Of a DNA stretch of 64,000 nt, positions 1-6,842 are shown in pieces (position 1 is the stretch's first letter; every line of letters starts with the position of its first letter). The notes under the pieces were generated by a model, which had not been told where the DNA came from, searched no databases, and saw nothing but the letters and a program-made list of their open reading frames with translations. Made by a program: the position numbers and the translations under genes. The DNA is taken from the NCBI RefSeq assembly GCF_019264445.1, contig NZ_JAHVAB010000058.1:62001-126000 (forward strand), in the 5' to 3' direction. The stretch comes from Hydrogenophaga sp. GTDB taxonomy: Bacteria > Pseudomonadota > Gammaproteobacteria > Burkholderiales > Burkholderiaceae_C.

Positions 1-160
1 GGCGGGTTGTCCGCTGGAACAACCGCAAGCCCAGCCGTTCTTCCAGCGATGCGAGGCGCTTGGTCACGGCCGAGGGCGCCACGCGCAGCGCACGAGCGGC
101 CGTCACCAGACTGCCGTGCTGCCGCACAGCCAACACAAGCTCGAGATCGGCGCGGTCCAA
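1..160 (-). CDS. LysR-family transcriptional regulator, N-terminal part (cut by window edge)
   Basis: Reading leftward from a TTG codon at 160, the 53 visible residues form the winged helix-turn-helix of a LysR-type regulator: LDRADLELVLAV, then AARALRVAPSAVTKRLASLE, then ERLGLRLFQRTTR. An AAAGGG ribosome-binding site lies just upstream of the TTG (about 165-171), which supports this non-ATG start. The effector domain lies beyond the window. The gene is divergent from the dehalogenase-like hydrolase at 205 and shares a 44 bp AT-rich intergenic region with it, the usual layout for a LysR regulator controlling its neighbour. The effector is unknown. Confidence 0.85.
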   Translation of the reverse strand, partial: MDRADLELVLAVRQHGSLVTAARALRVAPSAVTKRLASLEERLGLRLFQRTTR

Positions 161-175
161 TTGTTTCCCTTTGAG

Positions 176-195
176 AATTAATCAATTGCTTAATT
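176..195. promoter_or_regulatory. candidate LysR operator, 20 bp near-perfect palindrome
   Basis: The sequence reads AATTAA-T-CAATTG-C-TTAATT, a dyad with a single mismatched pair, in an AT-rich island between the divergent LysR gene (start 160) and the hydrolase (start about 205). Its position and symmetry fit a LysR-type regulatory site controlling both directions. Binding is inferred only. Confidence 0.5.
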
Positions 196-204
196 ATTGC
201 CGCG

Positions 205-1122
205 ATGCGAGCTATGCTGGCGCCCATGTTGAGTGCATTTCCATCCCATCCGGTACAGCGCAATGGCGTGACCCTGCACACGCGCATCGGTGGCGAGGGG
301 CCTGCGTTGCTGCTGCTTCACGGTCATCCGCAAAGCATGGCCATGTGGCACCGGGTCGCCCCTGCGCTGGCCCGGCATTTCACGCTGGTGTTGATGGACC
401 TGCGCGGCTACGGCGACTCCGCCCGACCGAGCGCCGACGCCGCCCACCTCAACTACAGCAAGCGCGAGATGGCGCTGGATGCCTTGGCCGTCATGGCGCA
501 CCACGGGTTCGCGCACTTTGACGTGCTTGCCCACGATCGCGGCGCGCGCGTGGCGCACCGGCTTGCGGCAGACCACCCGGCCGCCGTGCGCCGCCTGATG
601 CTGCTTGACATCGCGCCCACGCTGGCCATGTACGCGCAGACGGGCGAGGCCTTTGCGCGCGCTTACTGGCACTGGTTCTTTCTCATCCAGCCTTCGCCGT
701 TGCCCGAAGCGCTGATCGACGCCGACCCAGCGCGCTATGTGCGCAGCGTCATGGGGAGCCGGCACGCGGGCCTGGGTGCGTTTGATCCGGGGGCGCTGGC
801 CGAATACGAGCGCTGTGCTGTTCAGCCTGGCACGGCCGTTGCCATTTGCGAGGACTACCGCGCCAGTGCCAGCGTCGATCTTGATCACGACCGCGCAGAC
901 ATCGCCGCCGACCGACGGCTGCCGCAGCCGTTGCGCGTCCTCTGGGGCGAACATGCCACGGTGGCGCGTTGCTTCGATGTGCTGGCGCTCTGGCGCGAGC
1001 GCGCTGCCAACGTGACCGGCCGCAGCCTGCCGTGTGGTCACTACATGGCGGAAGAAGCGCCTGAGCAGCTGTCTGCCGAAGCCCTGTCATTTTTCCAATC
1101 TGATTCGAAGGAACAACCATGA
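205..1122 (+). CDS. alpha/beta-hydrolase, haloacetate (fluoroacetate) dehalogenase-like
   Basis: This 305-residue alpha/beta-hydrolase has the oxyanion motif LLLHGHPQS and the nucleophile elbow AHDRGARVAHR with Asp111 in place of serine. Residues that match the recalled catalytic set of fluoroacetate dehalogenases are Asp111, Arg112, Arg115, Asp135 (LLDIAPT), His156-Trp157 (the halide pocket, in YWHWFF), Tyr218 and His279 (CGHYMAEE). Fluoroacetate dehalogenases hydrolyse a 2-haloacid to the hydroxy acid through an aspartyl ester. The substrate here is unproven; related proteins are often labelled simply alpha/beta hydrolase. ATG codons at 214 and 226 are alternative starts, and no clear Shine-Dalgarno distinguishes them. 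The stop overlaps the next gene by 4 bp, so the two are probably co-translated. No signal peptide is seen, so it is expected to be cytoplasmic. Confidence 0.85.
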   Translation: MRAMLAPMLSAFPSHPVQRNGVTLHTRIGGEGPALLLLHGHPQSMAMWHRVAPALARHFTLVLMDLRGYGDSARPSADAAHLNYSKREMALDALAVMAHHGFAHFDVLAHDRGARVAHRLAADHPAAVRRLMLLDIAPTLAMYAQTGEAFARAYWHWFFLIQPSPLPEALIDADPARYVRSVMGSRHAGLGAFDPGALAEYERCAVQPGTAVAICEDYRASASVDLDHDRADIAADRRLPQPLRVLWGEHATVARCFDVLALWRERAANVTGRSLPCGHYMAEEAPEQLSAEALSFFQSDSKEQP

Positions 1123-2204
1123 GCAAACACCGCATCGCCGTCATCGCCGGAGACGGTATCGGCACCGAAGTCATGCCGGAAGGCATTCGCGTTCTGGAGG
1201 CTGCCGCCACGAAGTTCGGCATTGACCTGCAATTCGACCACTTTGACTTCTCCAGCTGCGCGTATTTCGAACGCCACGGCAAGATGCTGCCCGACGACTG
1301 GAAAGCCCGGATCGGTGGGCACGACGCGATCTACTTTGGCGCGGTGGGCTGGCCTGACAAGGTGCCCGACCACATTTCGCTCTGGGGCTCACTGCTGATG
1401 TTTCGCCGCGAGTTCGACCAGTACGTCAACATCCGGCCCGCCCGCCTCATGCCCGGTGTCACGGCACCTGTCGTGCGCCGCGATGGCAGCCCGCGCGCTC
1501 CTGGCGAGATCGACATGGTCATCGTGCGCGAGAACACCGAAGGCGAATACTCCAGCATTGGCGGGCGCATGTATGCAGGCACCGACCGCGAGATCGTGGT
1601 GCAGGAAACGGTGATGTCGCGCATCGGCGTGGACCGCGTTCTGCGCCACGCATTCGAGGTGGCACGCTCGCGGCCGAAGAAGCACCTGACGAGTGCCACC
1701 AAATCCAACGGTATCGCGATCACCATGCCGTACTGGGACGAGCGCGTGGCTGAAATGGCCAAGGAGTATCCGGATGTCAAGGTGGACAAGTTCCACATCG
1801 ACATCCTCACTGCGCACTTCGTGCAGCGGCCTGACTTCTTCGATGTCGTGGTCGGCAGCAATCTGTTTGGCGACATCCTCAGTGATCTCGGCCCAGCGTG
1901 TACCGGCACCATCGGCATTGCACCCAGCGCCAACCTCAATCCCACGCGTGAACACCCCTCGCTGTTCGAGCCGGTGCATGGCTCTGCGCCAGATATTGCA
2001 GGCAAGGGCATCGCCAATCCCATTGGTCAGATCTGGTGCGGCGCGATGATGCTCGATTTTCTGGGCCATCGTGGTGCGCACGACGCGATCATGCAAGCCA
2101 TTGAGGCTGTGCTGCAGCCCGACAGTGGTGCACCGCGCACCGCTGATCTCGGTGGCACCGCAGGGACCGCGGATGTGGGCCGCGCCATCGCTGCCGCGAT
2201 CTGA
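1119..2204 (+). CDS. ttuC: tartrate dehydrogenase/decarboxylase (D-malate dehydrogenase family)
   Basis: This 361-residue protein belongs to the isocitrate/isopropylmalate dehydrogenase superfamily. It opens with RIAVIAGDGIGTEVMPEG, has the substrate-binding VRENTEGEYSSIGGRMY segment typical of tartrate dehydrogenases, the lysine-bearing SATKSNGI stretch, and the metal-binding VVGSNLFGDILSDLGPA segment. The family oxidises tartrate or D-malate with NAD and can decarboxylate the product. The length is typical. An AAGGAAC Shine-Dalgarno precedes the ATG, and the ATG overlaps the stop of the dehalogenase-like gene (ATGA). That coupling suggests a pathway in which a hydroxy acid made by the upstream hydrolase is oxidised here, but this is inference. 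D-malate dehydrogenase (DmlA-type) activity is equally possible. Confidence 0.88.
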   Translation: MSKHRIAVIAGDGIGTEVMPEGIRVLEAAATKFGIDLQFDHFDFSSCAYFERHGKMLPDDWKARIGGHDAIYFGAVGWPDKVPDHISLWGSLLMFRREFDQYVNIRPARLMPGVTAPVVRRDGSPRAPGEIDMVIVRENTEGEYSSIGGRMYAGTDREIVVQETVMSRIGVDRVLRHAFEVARSRPKKHLTSATKSNGIAITMPYWDERVAEMAKEYPDVKVDKFHIDILTAHFVQRPDFFDVVVGSNLFGDILSDLGPACTGTIGIAPSANLNPTREHPSLFEPVHGSAPDIAGKGIANPIGQIWCGAMMLDFLGHRGAHDAIMQAIEAVLQPDSGAPRTADLGGTAGTADVGRAIAAAI

Positions 2205-2332
2205 ATCCGAGGAGATTCGCGCGCGGCCTAGCTTGCATGTTGCGACATTTTGTTGCGCATGCAGCGCGCATTTGAAAGCGTCTAGAATCTCGCCTCTTGC
2301 GCCGGCAGGGCTGGACTGTCTCCCCTCGTGTA

Positions 2333-2362
2333 TTGACAGGGGTTGTGCCCAGTGGGTCTAAT
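2333..2362 (+). promoter_or_regulatory. sigma-70 promoter for hupB
   Basis: A perfect -35 box TTGACA (2333-2338) is followed after 18 bp by the -10 box TCTAAT (2357-2362). It is the best-matched promoter in the window. Transcription should begin near 2369, leaving a leader of about 130 nt before the hupB GTG. The rest of the 294 bp gap (2205-2498) holds no gene that I can see. Confidence 0.7.
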
Positions 2363-2498
2363 CACCCAGCGGTTGCCACGGTGTTGGCATCGTCCTGCGG
2401 TCTAGAGCGATCAAGGTTTTTTTGCCCGCGGCCCTCGCCGTCTCCGGAAAAAAACCTGTCCTAACGGAACATTCAATTCACTTCAAGAGGGGCTATTT

Positions 2499-2771
2499 GT
2501 GAACAAAACAGAACTCGTCGAACACATTGCCAAGCACGCCGATATTTCCAAGGCGGCCGCAACGCGTGCACTGGACTCCACCATCACGGCGATCCGCACC
2601 ACGTTGAAGAAGGGCGGCACGGTGTCGCTGGTCGGCTTCGGCTCGTTTGCAGTGACCAAGCGCCCCGCCCGCAAGGGCCGCAACCCCCGCACGGGCGCTG
2701 AGATTAAAATCAAGGCCGCCAAAGTGCCGAAGTTCCGTCCGGGCAAGGCACTCAAGGATGCGCTGAACTGA
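2499..2771 (+). CDS. hupB: HU-beta-type DNA-binding nucleoid protein
   Basis: This 90-residue protein starts with the GTG codon of [20 protein letters not shown] and contains the HU/IHF signature [21 protein letters not shown] with the DNA-intercalating arm, then [18 protein letters not shown] bends and compacts DNA as a homo- or heterodimer in the nucleoid. A strong AAGAGGGG ribosome-binding site precedes the GTG. The length and ending are typical of HU-beta, and IHF subunits would differ in the arm. It is followed by tRNA-Val and a terminator, so the promoter upstream may drive both. Confidence 0.97.
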   Translation: MNKTELVEHIAKHADISKAAATRALDSTITAIRTTLKKGGTVSLVGFGSFAVTKRPARKGRNPRTGAEIKIKAAKVPKFRPGKALKDALN

Positions 2772-2793
2772 TGCGCTTTCCGATTTTCCGGTG

Positions 2794-2869
2794 GGGTGCT
2801 TAGCTCAGTCGGTAGAGCGGCGCCCTTACAAGGCGTAGGTCGGCGGTTCGACCCCGTCAGCACCCACCA
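2794..2869 (+). tRNA. tRNA-Val (anticodon TAC)
   Basis: The 76-nt cloverleaf has a 7-bp acceptor stem (GGGTGCT with AGCACCC), D-arm TAGCTCAGTCGG, an anticodon loop CTTACAA reading TAC, T-arm GGCGGTTCGACCCCGTC, and an encoded ACCA end. It lies 22 bp after hupB. Confidence 0.98.
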
Positions 2870-2875
2870 CCATCG

Positions 2876-2903
2876 AAAAGGCGAACCCGGGTTCGCCTTT
2901 TTT
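2876..2903 (+). terminator. intrinsic terminator after hupB/tRNA-Val
   Basis: A perfect GGCGAACCC/GGGTTCGCC inverted repeat flanked by AAAA and TTTTTT lies 6 bp after the tRNA. The flanking A and T runs could make it work in both directions. Confidence 0.88.
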
Positions 2904-2955
2904 GTTGTCGGCAACGACAACGCCTTTCGGTTTTTGAAGTAGCAGGGCTCAAGGC

Positions 2956-4872
2956 ATGTTCGATTCCATCCGCAATCACAAGAAGTACCTCATGGGCTTC
3001 CTGATGATCCTGATCATCCCCTCGTTCGTGTTGTTCGGCATCGAGGGCTACACGCGCTTCAACGAGAGTGGTCAGCCTGTGGCCACCGTGGATGGAAAAG
3101 AGATCACGAAAGCGGAATGGGACCAGGCTCATCAGCAGGAGTCGCAGCGGCTTCGCGAAGCCATGCCCACCCTCGACGCGCGCTTGCTCGACAGCGACGG
3201 CGCGCGTTATGCGACCCTGGAGCGTCTGGTGCGCCAGCGGCTCCTCAGCGCGGCCGCCAGCAAGCTCAATTTGTACACCAGCGATGCCCGCCTGGCCAGA
3301 GACTTGCAGCAAAACGAAGCTATCGCCGCCCTCCGCAAGGCCGATGGTTCGCTGGATGTGGAAGCGTACCGACAGCTCGTCAGCCGCCAGGGCATGACGC
3401 CTGAAATGTTTGAAGCGCGTGTGCGTGCGGACCTGTCGCAGCGGCAGGTATCGCAGGGCATTCTGGGGTCGGGTTTTGCCCCCACGGCATTGGCATCCAT
3501 TTCGCTCAATGCTTTCTTTGAACGCCGCGAAGTGCGTGTGGCGCGCTTCGCGGCTGGCGAATTCGCCGCGCAGGTCAAGCCCGCTGATGCGGATGTGGAA
3601 GGCTTTTACAACGCCAACCAGGCGCTGTTTCAGGCGCCGGAGCAAGCGGAGATCGAGTACCTCGTGCTGGACGCTGCGGCGTTGCAAGGTTCGGTGGCGC
3701 TCAACGAGGCCGATGTCCGTGCCTATTACGACCAAAATGCCTCACGCCTCTCTGGTACGGAGGAGCGTCGTGCTCGTCACATCCTGCTGACTGTGCCCGC
3801 CGGTGCTTCGGCCGCTGACAAGGATGCCGTGCGGCAGCGCGCCGAGACGCTGCTGGCGCAGGTTCGTGCGAAACCGGCGAGCTTTGCCGAGGTCGCCAAG
3901 GCCCAGTCGCAGGACCCGGGCTCCGCCGCCAACGGAGGCGATCTCGACTACTTCGGTCGAGGCGCAATGGTCAAACCCTTCGAAGACGTGGTGTTTTCGC
4001 TCAAGAAAGACGCCATCTCCGACCTGGTCGAGACCGAGTTCGGTTTTCACATCATCCAGCTCACCGACGTGAAGGCGCCTCCCGTGCGCAGCTTCGAATC
4101 CATGCGGGCAGAGATCGAGGCTGATTTGAAGAAGCAGCAAGCGCAGAAGCAGTTTGCGGAAGCGGCCGACACCTTCAGCAACCTTGTGTACGAGCAGCCT
4201 GACACGCTCAAGCCTGCAGCCGATCGTCTCAAGCTGCAGATCCGGAAGGCCACCGTGCAGCGCCAGCCGCAAGCGGGTGTGAGCGGCGTGCTGGCCAACG
4301 AGCGTCTCCTGGGTGCGCTCTTTGACACCGAGTCGCTGGACAAGAAACGCAACACCGAGGCCATCGATACCGGGTCCGGCCAACTCGTCTCTGCCCGCGT
4401 CATCAATCACACCGCCGCACACACCCGACCGCTGGCCGAAGTGCGCGATGAGGTCAGAAGGCGGCTCGTGGCGACACGATCGGCCGAGCTGGCCCGGGCT
4501 GAGGGCGAGAAGCAGTTGCAGGCAGCCAAGTCCGGCGCCGATGTCAAGGGGCTGGGGGCTGCGACGGCTGTGTCGCGTGAGAATGCCCAAGGCCTTGCGC
4601 TGCCCGTGCTCACGGCTGCGCTCAGCGCCGATTCCAAGGCCTTGCCCGCATGGGTGGGGGTGAACCTCGGTGACCAGGGTTACGTTGTGGTGAAAGTCGA
4701 AAAAGTCTTGCCGCGCGATGTGCGTCCTGCCCAGGCGCTCAGTCAGGAGGTGCAGCAGTACAGCCAATGGTGGGCTTCGGCCGAGAACGAGGCCTACGTT
4801 GAAACATTGAAAGAGCGCTTCAAGGTTCGGATCCTGGTTCCGGAGCCCGCGGCTGCATCGCCGGCGCGCTGA
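2956..4872 (+). CDS. ppiD: peptidyl-prolyl cis-trans isomerase PpiD (inner-membrane periplasmic chaperone)
   Basis: This 638-residue protein has a short cytoplasmic start (MFDSIRNHKK), one membrane anchor (about residues 11-32, LMGFLMILIIPSFVLFGIEG), an N-terminal SurA-N-like chaperone region beginning at VATVDGKEIT, a central parvulin domain around RARHILL to FGFHIIQL (about 270-370), and a C-terminal chaperone-like region. This is the PpiD architecture. PpiD sits at the SecYEG exit and helps fold outer-membrane proteins. The length is close to that of E. coli PpiD. It is flanked by tRNA genes on both sides and appears to be a single-gene transcript. Codon use matches its neighbours. Confidence 0.95.
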   Translation: MFDSIRNHKKYLMGFLMILIIPSFVLFGIEGYTRFNESGQPVATVDGKEITKAEWDQAHQQESQRLREAMPTLDARLLDSDGARYATLERLVRQRLLSAAASKLNLYTSDARLARDLQQNEAIAALRKADGSLDVEAYRQLVSRQGMTPEMFEARVRADLSQRQVSQGILGSGFAPTALASISLNAFFERREVRVARFAAGEFAAQVKPADADVEGFYNANQALFQAPEQAEIEYLVLDAAALQGSVALNEADVRAYYDQNASRLSGTEERRARHILLTVPAGASAADKDAVRQRAETLLAQVRAKPASFAEVAKAQSQDPGSAANGGDLDYFGRGAMVKPFEDVVFSLKKDAISDLVETEFGFHIIQLTDVKAPPVRSFESMRAEIEADLKKQQAQKQFAEAADTFSNLVYEQPDTLKPAADRLKLQIRKATVQRQPQAGVSGVLANERLLGALFDTESLDKKRNTEAIDTGSGQLVSARVINHTAAHTRPLAEVRDEVRRRLVATRSAELARAEGEKQLQAAKSGADVKGLGAATAVSRENAQGLALPVLTAALSADSKALPAWVGVNLGDQGYVVVKVEKVLPRDVRPAQALSQEVQQYSQWWASAENEAYVETLKERFKVRILVPEPAAASPAR

Positions 4873-4890
4873 TGCGCCTTCAGTTCAAGC

Positions 4891-4896
4891 TATAAT
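4891..4896 (+). promoter_or_regulatory. -10 element of the tRNA-His promoter
   Basis: A perfect TATAAT lies 11 bp upstream of the tRNA-His 5' end. No convincing -35 box is seen 16-18 bp upstream. Confidence 0.5.
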
Positions 4897-4907
4897 TCCA
4901 AGCTTGC

Positions 4908-4984
4908 GGTGGCTGTAGCTCAGTTGGTAGAGTCCAGGATTGTGATTCCTGTTGTCGTGGGTTCGAGTCCCATCAGCCACCCCA
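4908..4984 (+). tRNA. tRNA-His (anticodon GTG)
   Basis: The sequence includes the G at position -1 (4908) that histidine tRNAs need, paired with discriminator C73. The acceptor GTGGCTG pairs with CAGCCAC, the anticodon loop TTGTGAT reads GTG, and CCA is encoded. Confidence 0.98.
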
Positions 4985-4992
4985 GATAATTG

Positions 4993-5022
4993 AAAAGGCC
5001 CGGTCAGTACCGGGCCTTTTTT
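4993..5022 (+). terminator. intrinsic terminator after tRNA-His, possibly bidirectional
   Basis: Stem GGCCCGGT/ACCGGGCC with loop CAGT, preceded by AAAA and followed by TTTTTT. It sits between tRNA-His and the convergent 3-hydroxybutyrate dehydrogenase, and probably serves both. Confidence 0.88.
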
Positions 5023-5039
5023 CTTTCTGGATGCGGTGA

Positions 5040-5810
5040 TTACTGCGCGGCCCAGCCACCGTCCATGTTCCAGGCCACGCCGCGCACGTTGTTGCCGGCC
5101 GGCGAGCAGAAAAACACCGCCAGCTCACCCAGCTCCTCGGGGGTGGTGAATTGCATGGACGGCTCCTTCTCGCCCAGCAGCTGCCGCGTGGCCTGGTCGT
5201 TGGAGATACCTTGCGCGGCCGCTTTTGCGTCAACTTGTTTTTGCACCAGGGGTGTGAGCACCCAGCCGGGGCAGATCGCATTGCAAGTGACTCCTGAGGT
5301 GGCGTTTTCGAGTGCGGTCACCTTGGTCAGACCCACGATGCCATGCTTGGCCGCGACATAGGCCGACTTTTCTGCCGACCCCACCAGACCATGCACAGAC
5401 GCCACGTTGATGATGCGGCCCCAGTTGGATTTCTGCATCGCGGGCAGAGCCAGACGGCTGGCGTGAAACGCGCTGCTCAGGTTGATGGCGATCACCGCAT
5501 CCCACCGCTCGACCGGGAAGTTCTCCACTCGGGCCACGTGCTGAATGCCTGCGTTGTTCACCAGAATGTCGACCTGTCCGAATGTGCTGGCGGCGAATGC
5601 CATCATGGCTTCGATTTCGTCCGGTTTGCTCATGTCCGCCCCGTGATACGCCACCTTGGCGCCCAGCGCTGCGATCTCGGCTTTGGGGCCATCTGCGTCA
5701 CCAAATCCGTTGAGAACGATGTTGGCGCCTTGTCGCGCCAGGGCTTTGGCGATGCCCAGGCCGATGCCGCTGGTGGATCCGGTGACGAGGGCGGTTTTAT
5801 TGGCAAGCAT
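5040..5810 (-). CDS. hbdH: D-3-hydroxybutyrate dehydrogenase (SDR family)
   Basis: This 256-residue short-chain dehydrogenase has the Rossmann motif TGSTSGIG, NNAG, catalytic Ser in NVASVHG, and Tyr-Lys in YVAAKHG. Substrate-carboxylate ligands known from 3-hydroxybutyrate dehydrogenases are present: Gln in NAGIQHV, His in SVHGLVG and Lys in EKSAY. The enzyme interconverts D-3-hydroxybutyrate and acetoacetate with NAD, the step that feeds PHB breakdown products into central metabolism. GGAG lies 10 bp before the ATG. It is divergent from the hydrolase at 5892, and phaR lies 4 kb away, consistent with a PHB role. Confidence 0.93.
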   Translation of the reverse strand: MLANKTALVTGSTSGIGLGIAKALARQGANIVLNGFGDADGPKAEIAALGAKVAYHGADMSKPDEIEAMMAFAASTFGQVDILVNNAGIQHVARVENFPVERWDAVIAINLSSAFHASRLALPAMQKSNWGRIINVASVHGLVGSAEKSAYVAAKHGIVGLTKVTALENATSGVTCNAICPGWVLTPLVQKQVDAKAAAQGISNDQATRQLLGEKEPSMQFTTPEELGELAVFFCSPAGNNVRGVAWNMDGGWAAQ

Positions 5811-5891
5811 GGTTGAACTCCAGTTCCAGTACGATGGGTTGAAAAGCGCTCAAAGCATTATCAAGTACGCACTTTGGCGTGCACTGACCCT

Positions 5892-6842
5892 ATGGAATCC
5901 ATGCAAGAACCGATCCTCAACCACTTGGCCGTTCCCGGCCCCACCGCTCGCGGTGGACAACCGCGCCAAATGGCCTTCTGGGATTGGTCCAGCCGCGACG
6001 GGGAGTCTGGACGTGTTGTCGTCTGCGTCCATGGGCTCTCCCGACAGGGTCGGGATTTCGATGTGCTGGCCAGGGCACTGTCCGAACGTGCTCGTGTTAT
6101 CGCCGTGGATGTGGCCGGTCGTGGGCACAGCGACTGGCTGGACGATCCCATGGGCTATCAAGTGCCCACTTATGCAGCGGATCTGGCGGCCTTGTTGATG
6201 CATCTGCGCGCGGAGAATGCAGCCGTCGTGATCGACTGGGTGGGCACCAGCATGGGTGGGCTCATCGGCATGGCGTTGGCAGCCCGGGCAGAGCTTGCGC
6301 CGCGTCGCCTGGTGCTCAATGACGTGGGTCCTGCCATCCAGTGGGAAGCCCTGCTGCGCATCGGCACTTACCTCGGTGCGAATCCCTCGTTTGACAGCGA
6401 GGCGGCCGCCATTCATTACCTTGCCTCGATCTCTGCCGGTTTTGGTCCCCACACGCCCGAGCAGTGGCGAGCGCTGTCCCTGCCGTTGCTTCGCGAGCGG
6501 GACGGGCGTTGGTGGTTGCACTACGATCCCGCGATTGCGCTGCCCGTCAAAGCCCTGGTTGGCATGAGTGATCAGGCGCAGGCACGCCAAGTCGCCCGCG
6601 ATGGGGAGGCCTTGCTCTGGACCTTGTACGACGCCATCACTTCACCCACGCTGCTCTTGCGGGGAGGGCAGTCGGATCTGCTGTCCGCGGCGACGGCGCG
6701 TGAAATGACGCAACGCGGACCCAAAGCGCGCTGCGTGGTGTTTGATGGCGTGGGGCACGCGCCCACGCTGGTTTCCGATGATCAGGTGGCTGCCGTCCGG
6801 GATTTCCTCTGGTCTGATGGAGTGGCAGCGAGCGAGAAATGA
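5892..6842 (+). CDS. alpha/beta-hydrolase of unknown substrate
   Basis: A serine alpha/beta-hydrolase of about 316 residues. It has the oxyanion region CVHGLSRQGRDF, strand VDVAGRGHSDW, nucleophile elbow GTSMGG and C-terminal catalytic His in VGHAPTL. No signal peptide is seen. I place the start at ATG 5892; ATG 5901 and TTG 5874 are alternatives, and none has a clear ribosome-binding site. The stop overlaps the relA ATG (ATGA), so it is probably co-translated with relA. It is divergent from hbdH. A thioesterase or 3-hydroxybutyrate-oligomer hydrolase role would fit the neighbourhood, but the sequence does not show the substrate. Confidence 0.8.
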   Translation: MESMQEPILNHLAVPGPTARGGQPRQMAFWDWSSRDGESGRVVVCVHGLSRQGRDFDVLARALSERARVIAVDVAGRGHSDWLDDPMGYQVPTYAADLAALLMHLRAENAAVVIDWVGTSMGGLIGMALAARAELAPRRLVLNDVGPAIQWEALLRIGTYLGANPSFDSEAAAIHYLASISAGFGPHTPEQWRALSLPLLRERDGRWWLHYDPAIALPVKALVGMSDQAQARQVARDGEALLWTLYDAITSPTLLLRGGQSDLLSAATAREMTQRGPKARCVVFDGVGHAPTLVSDDQVAAVRDFLWSDGVAASEK

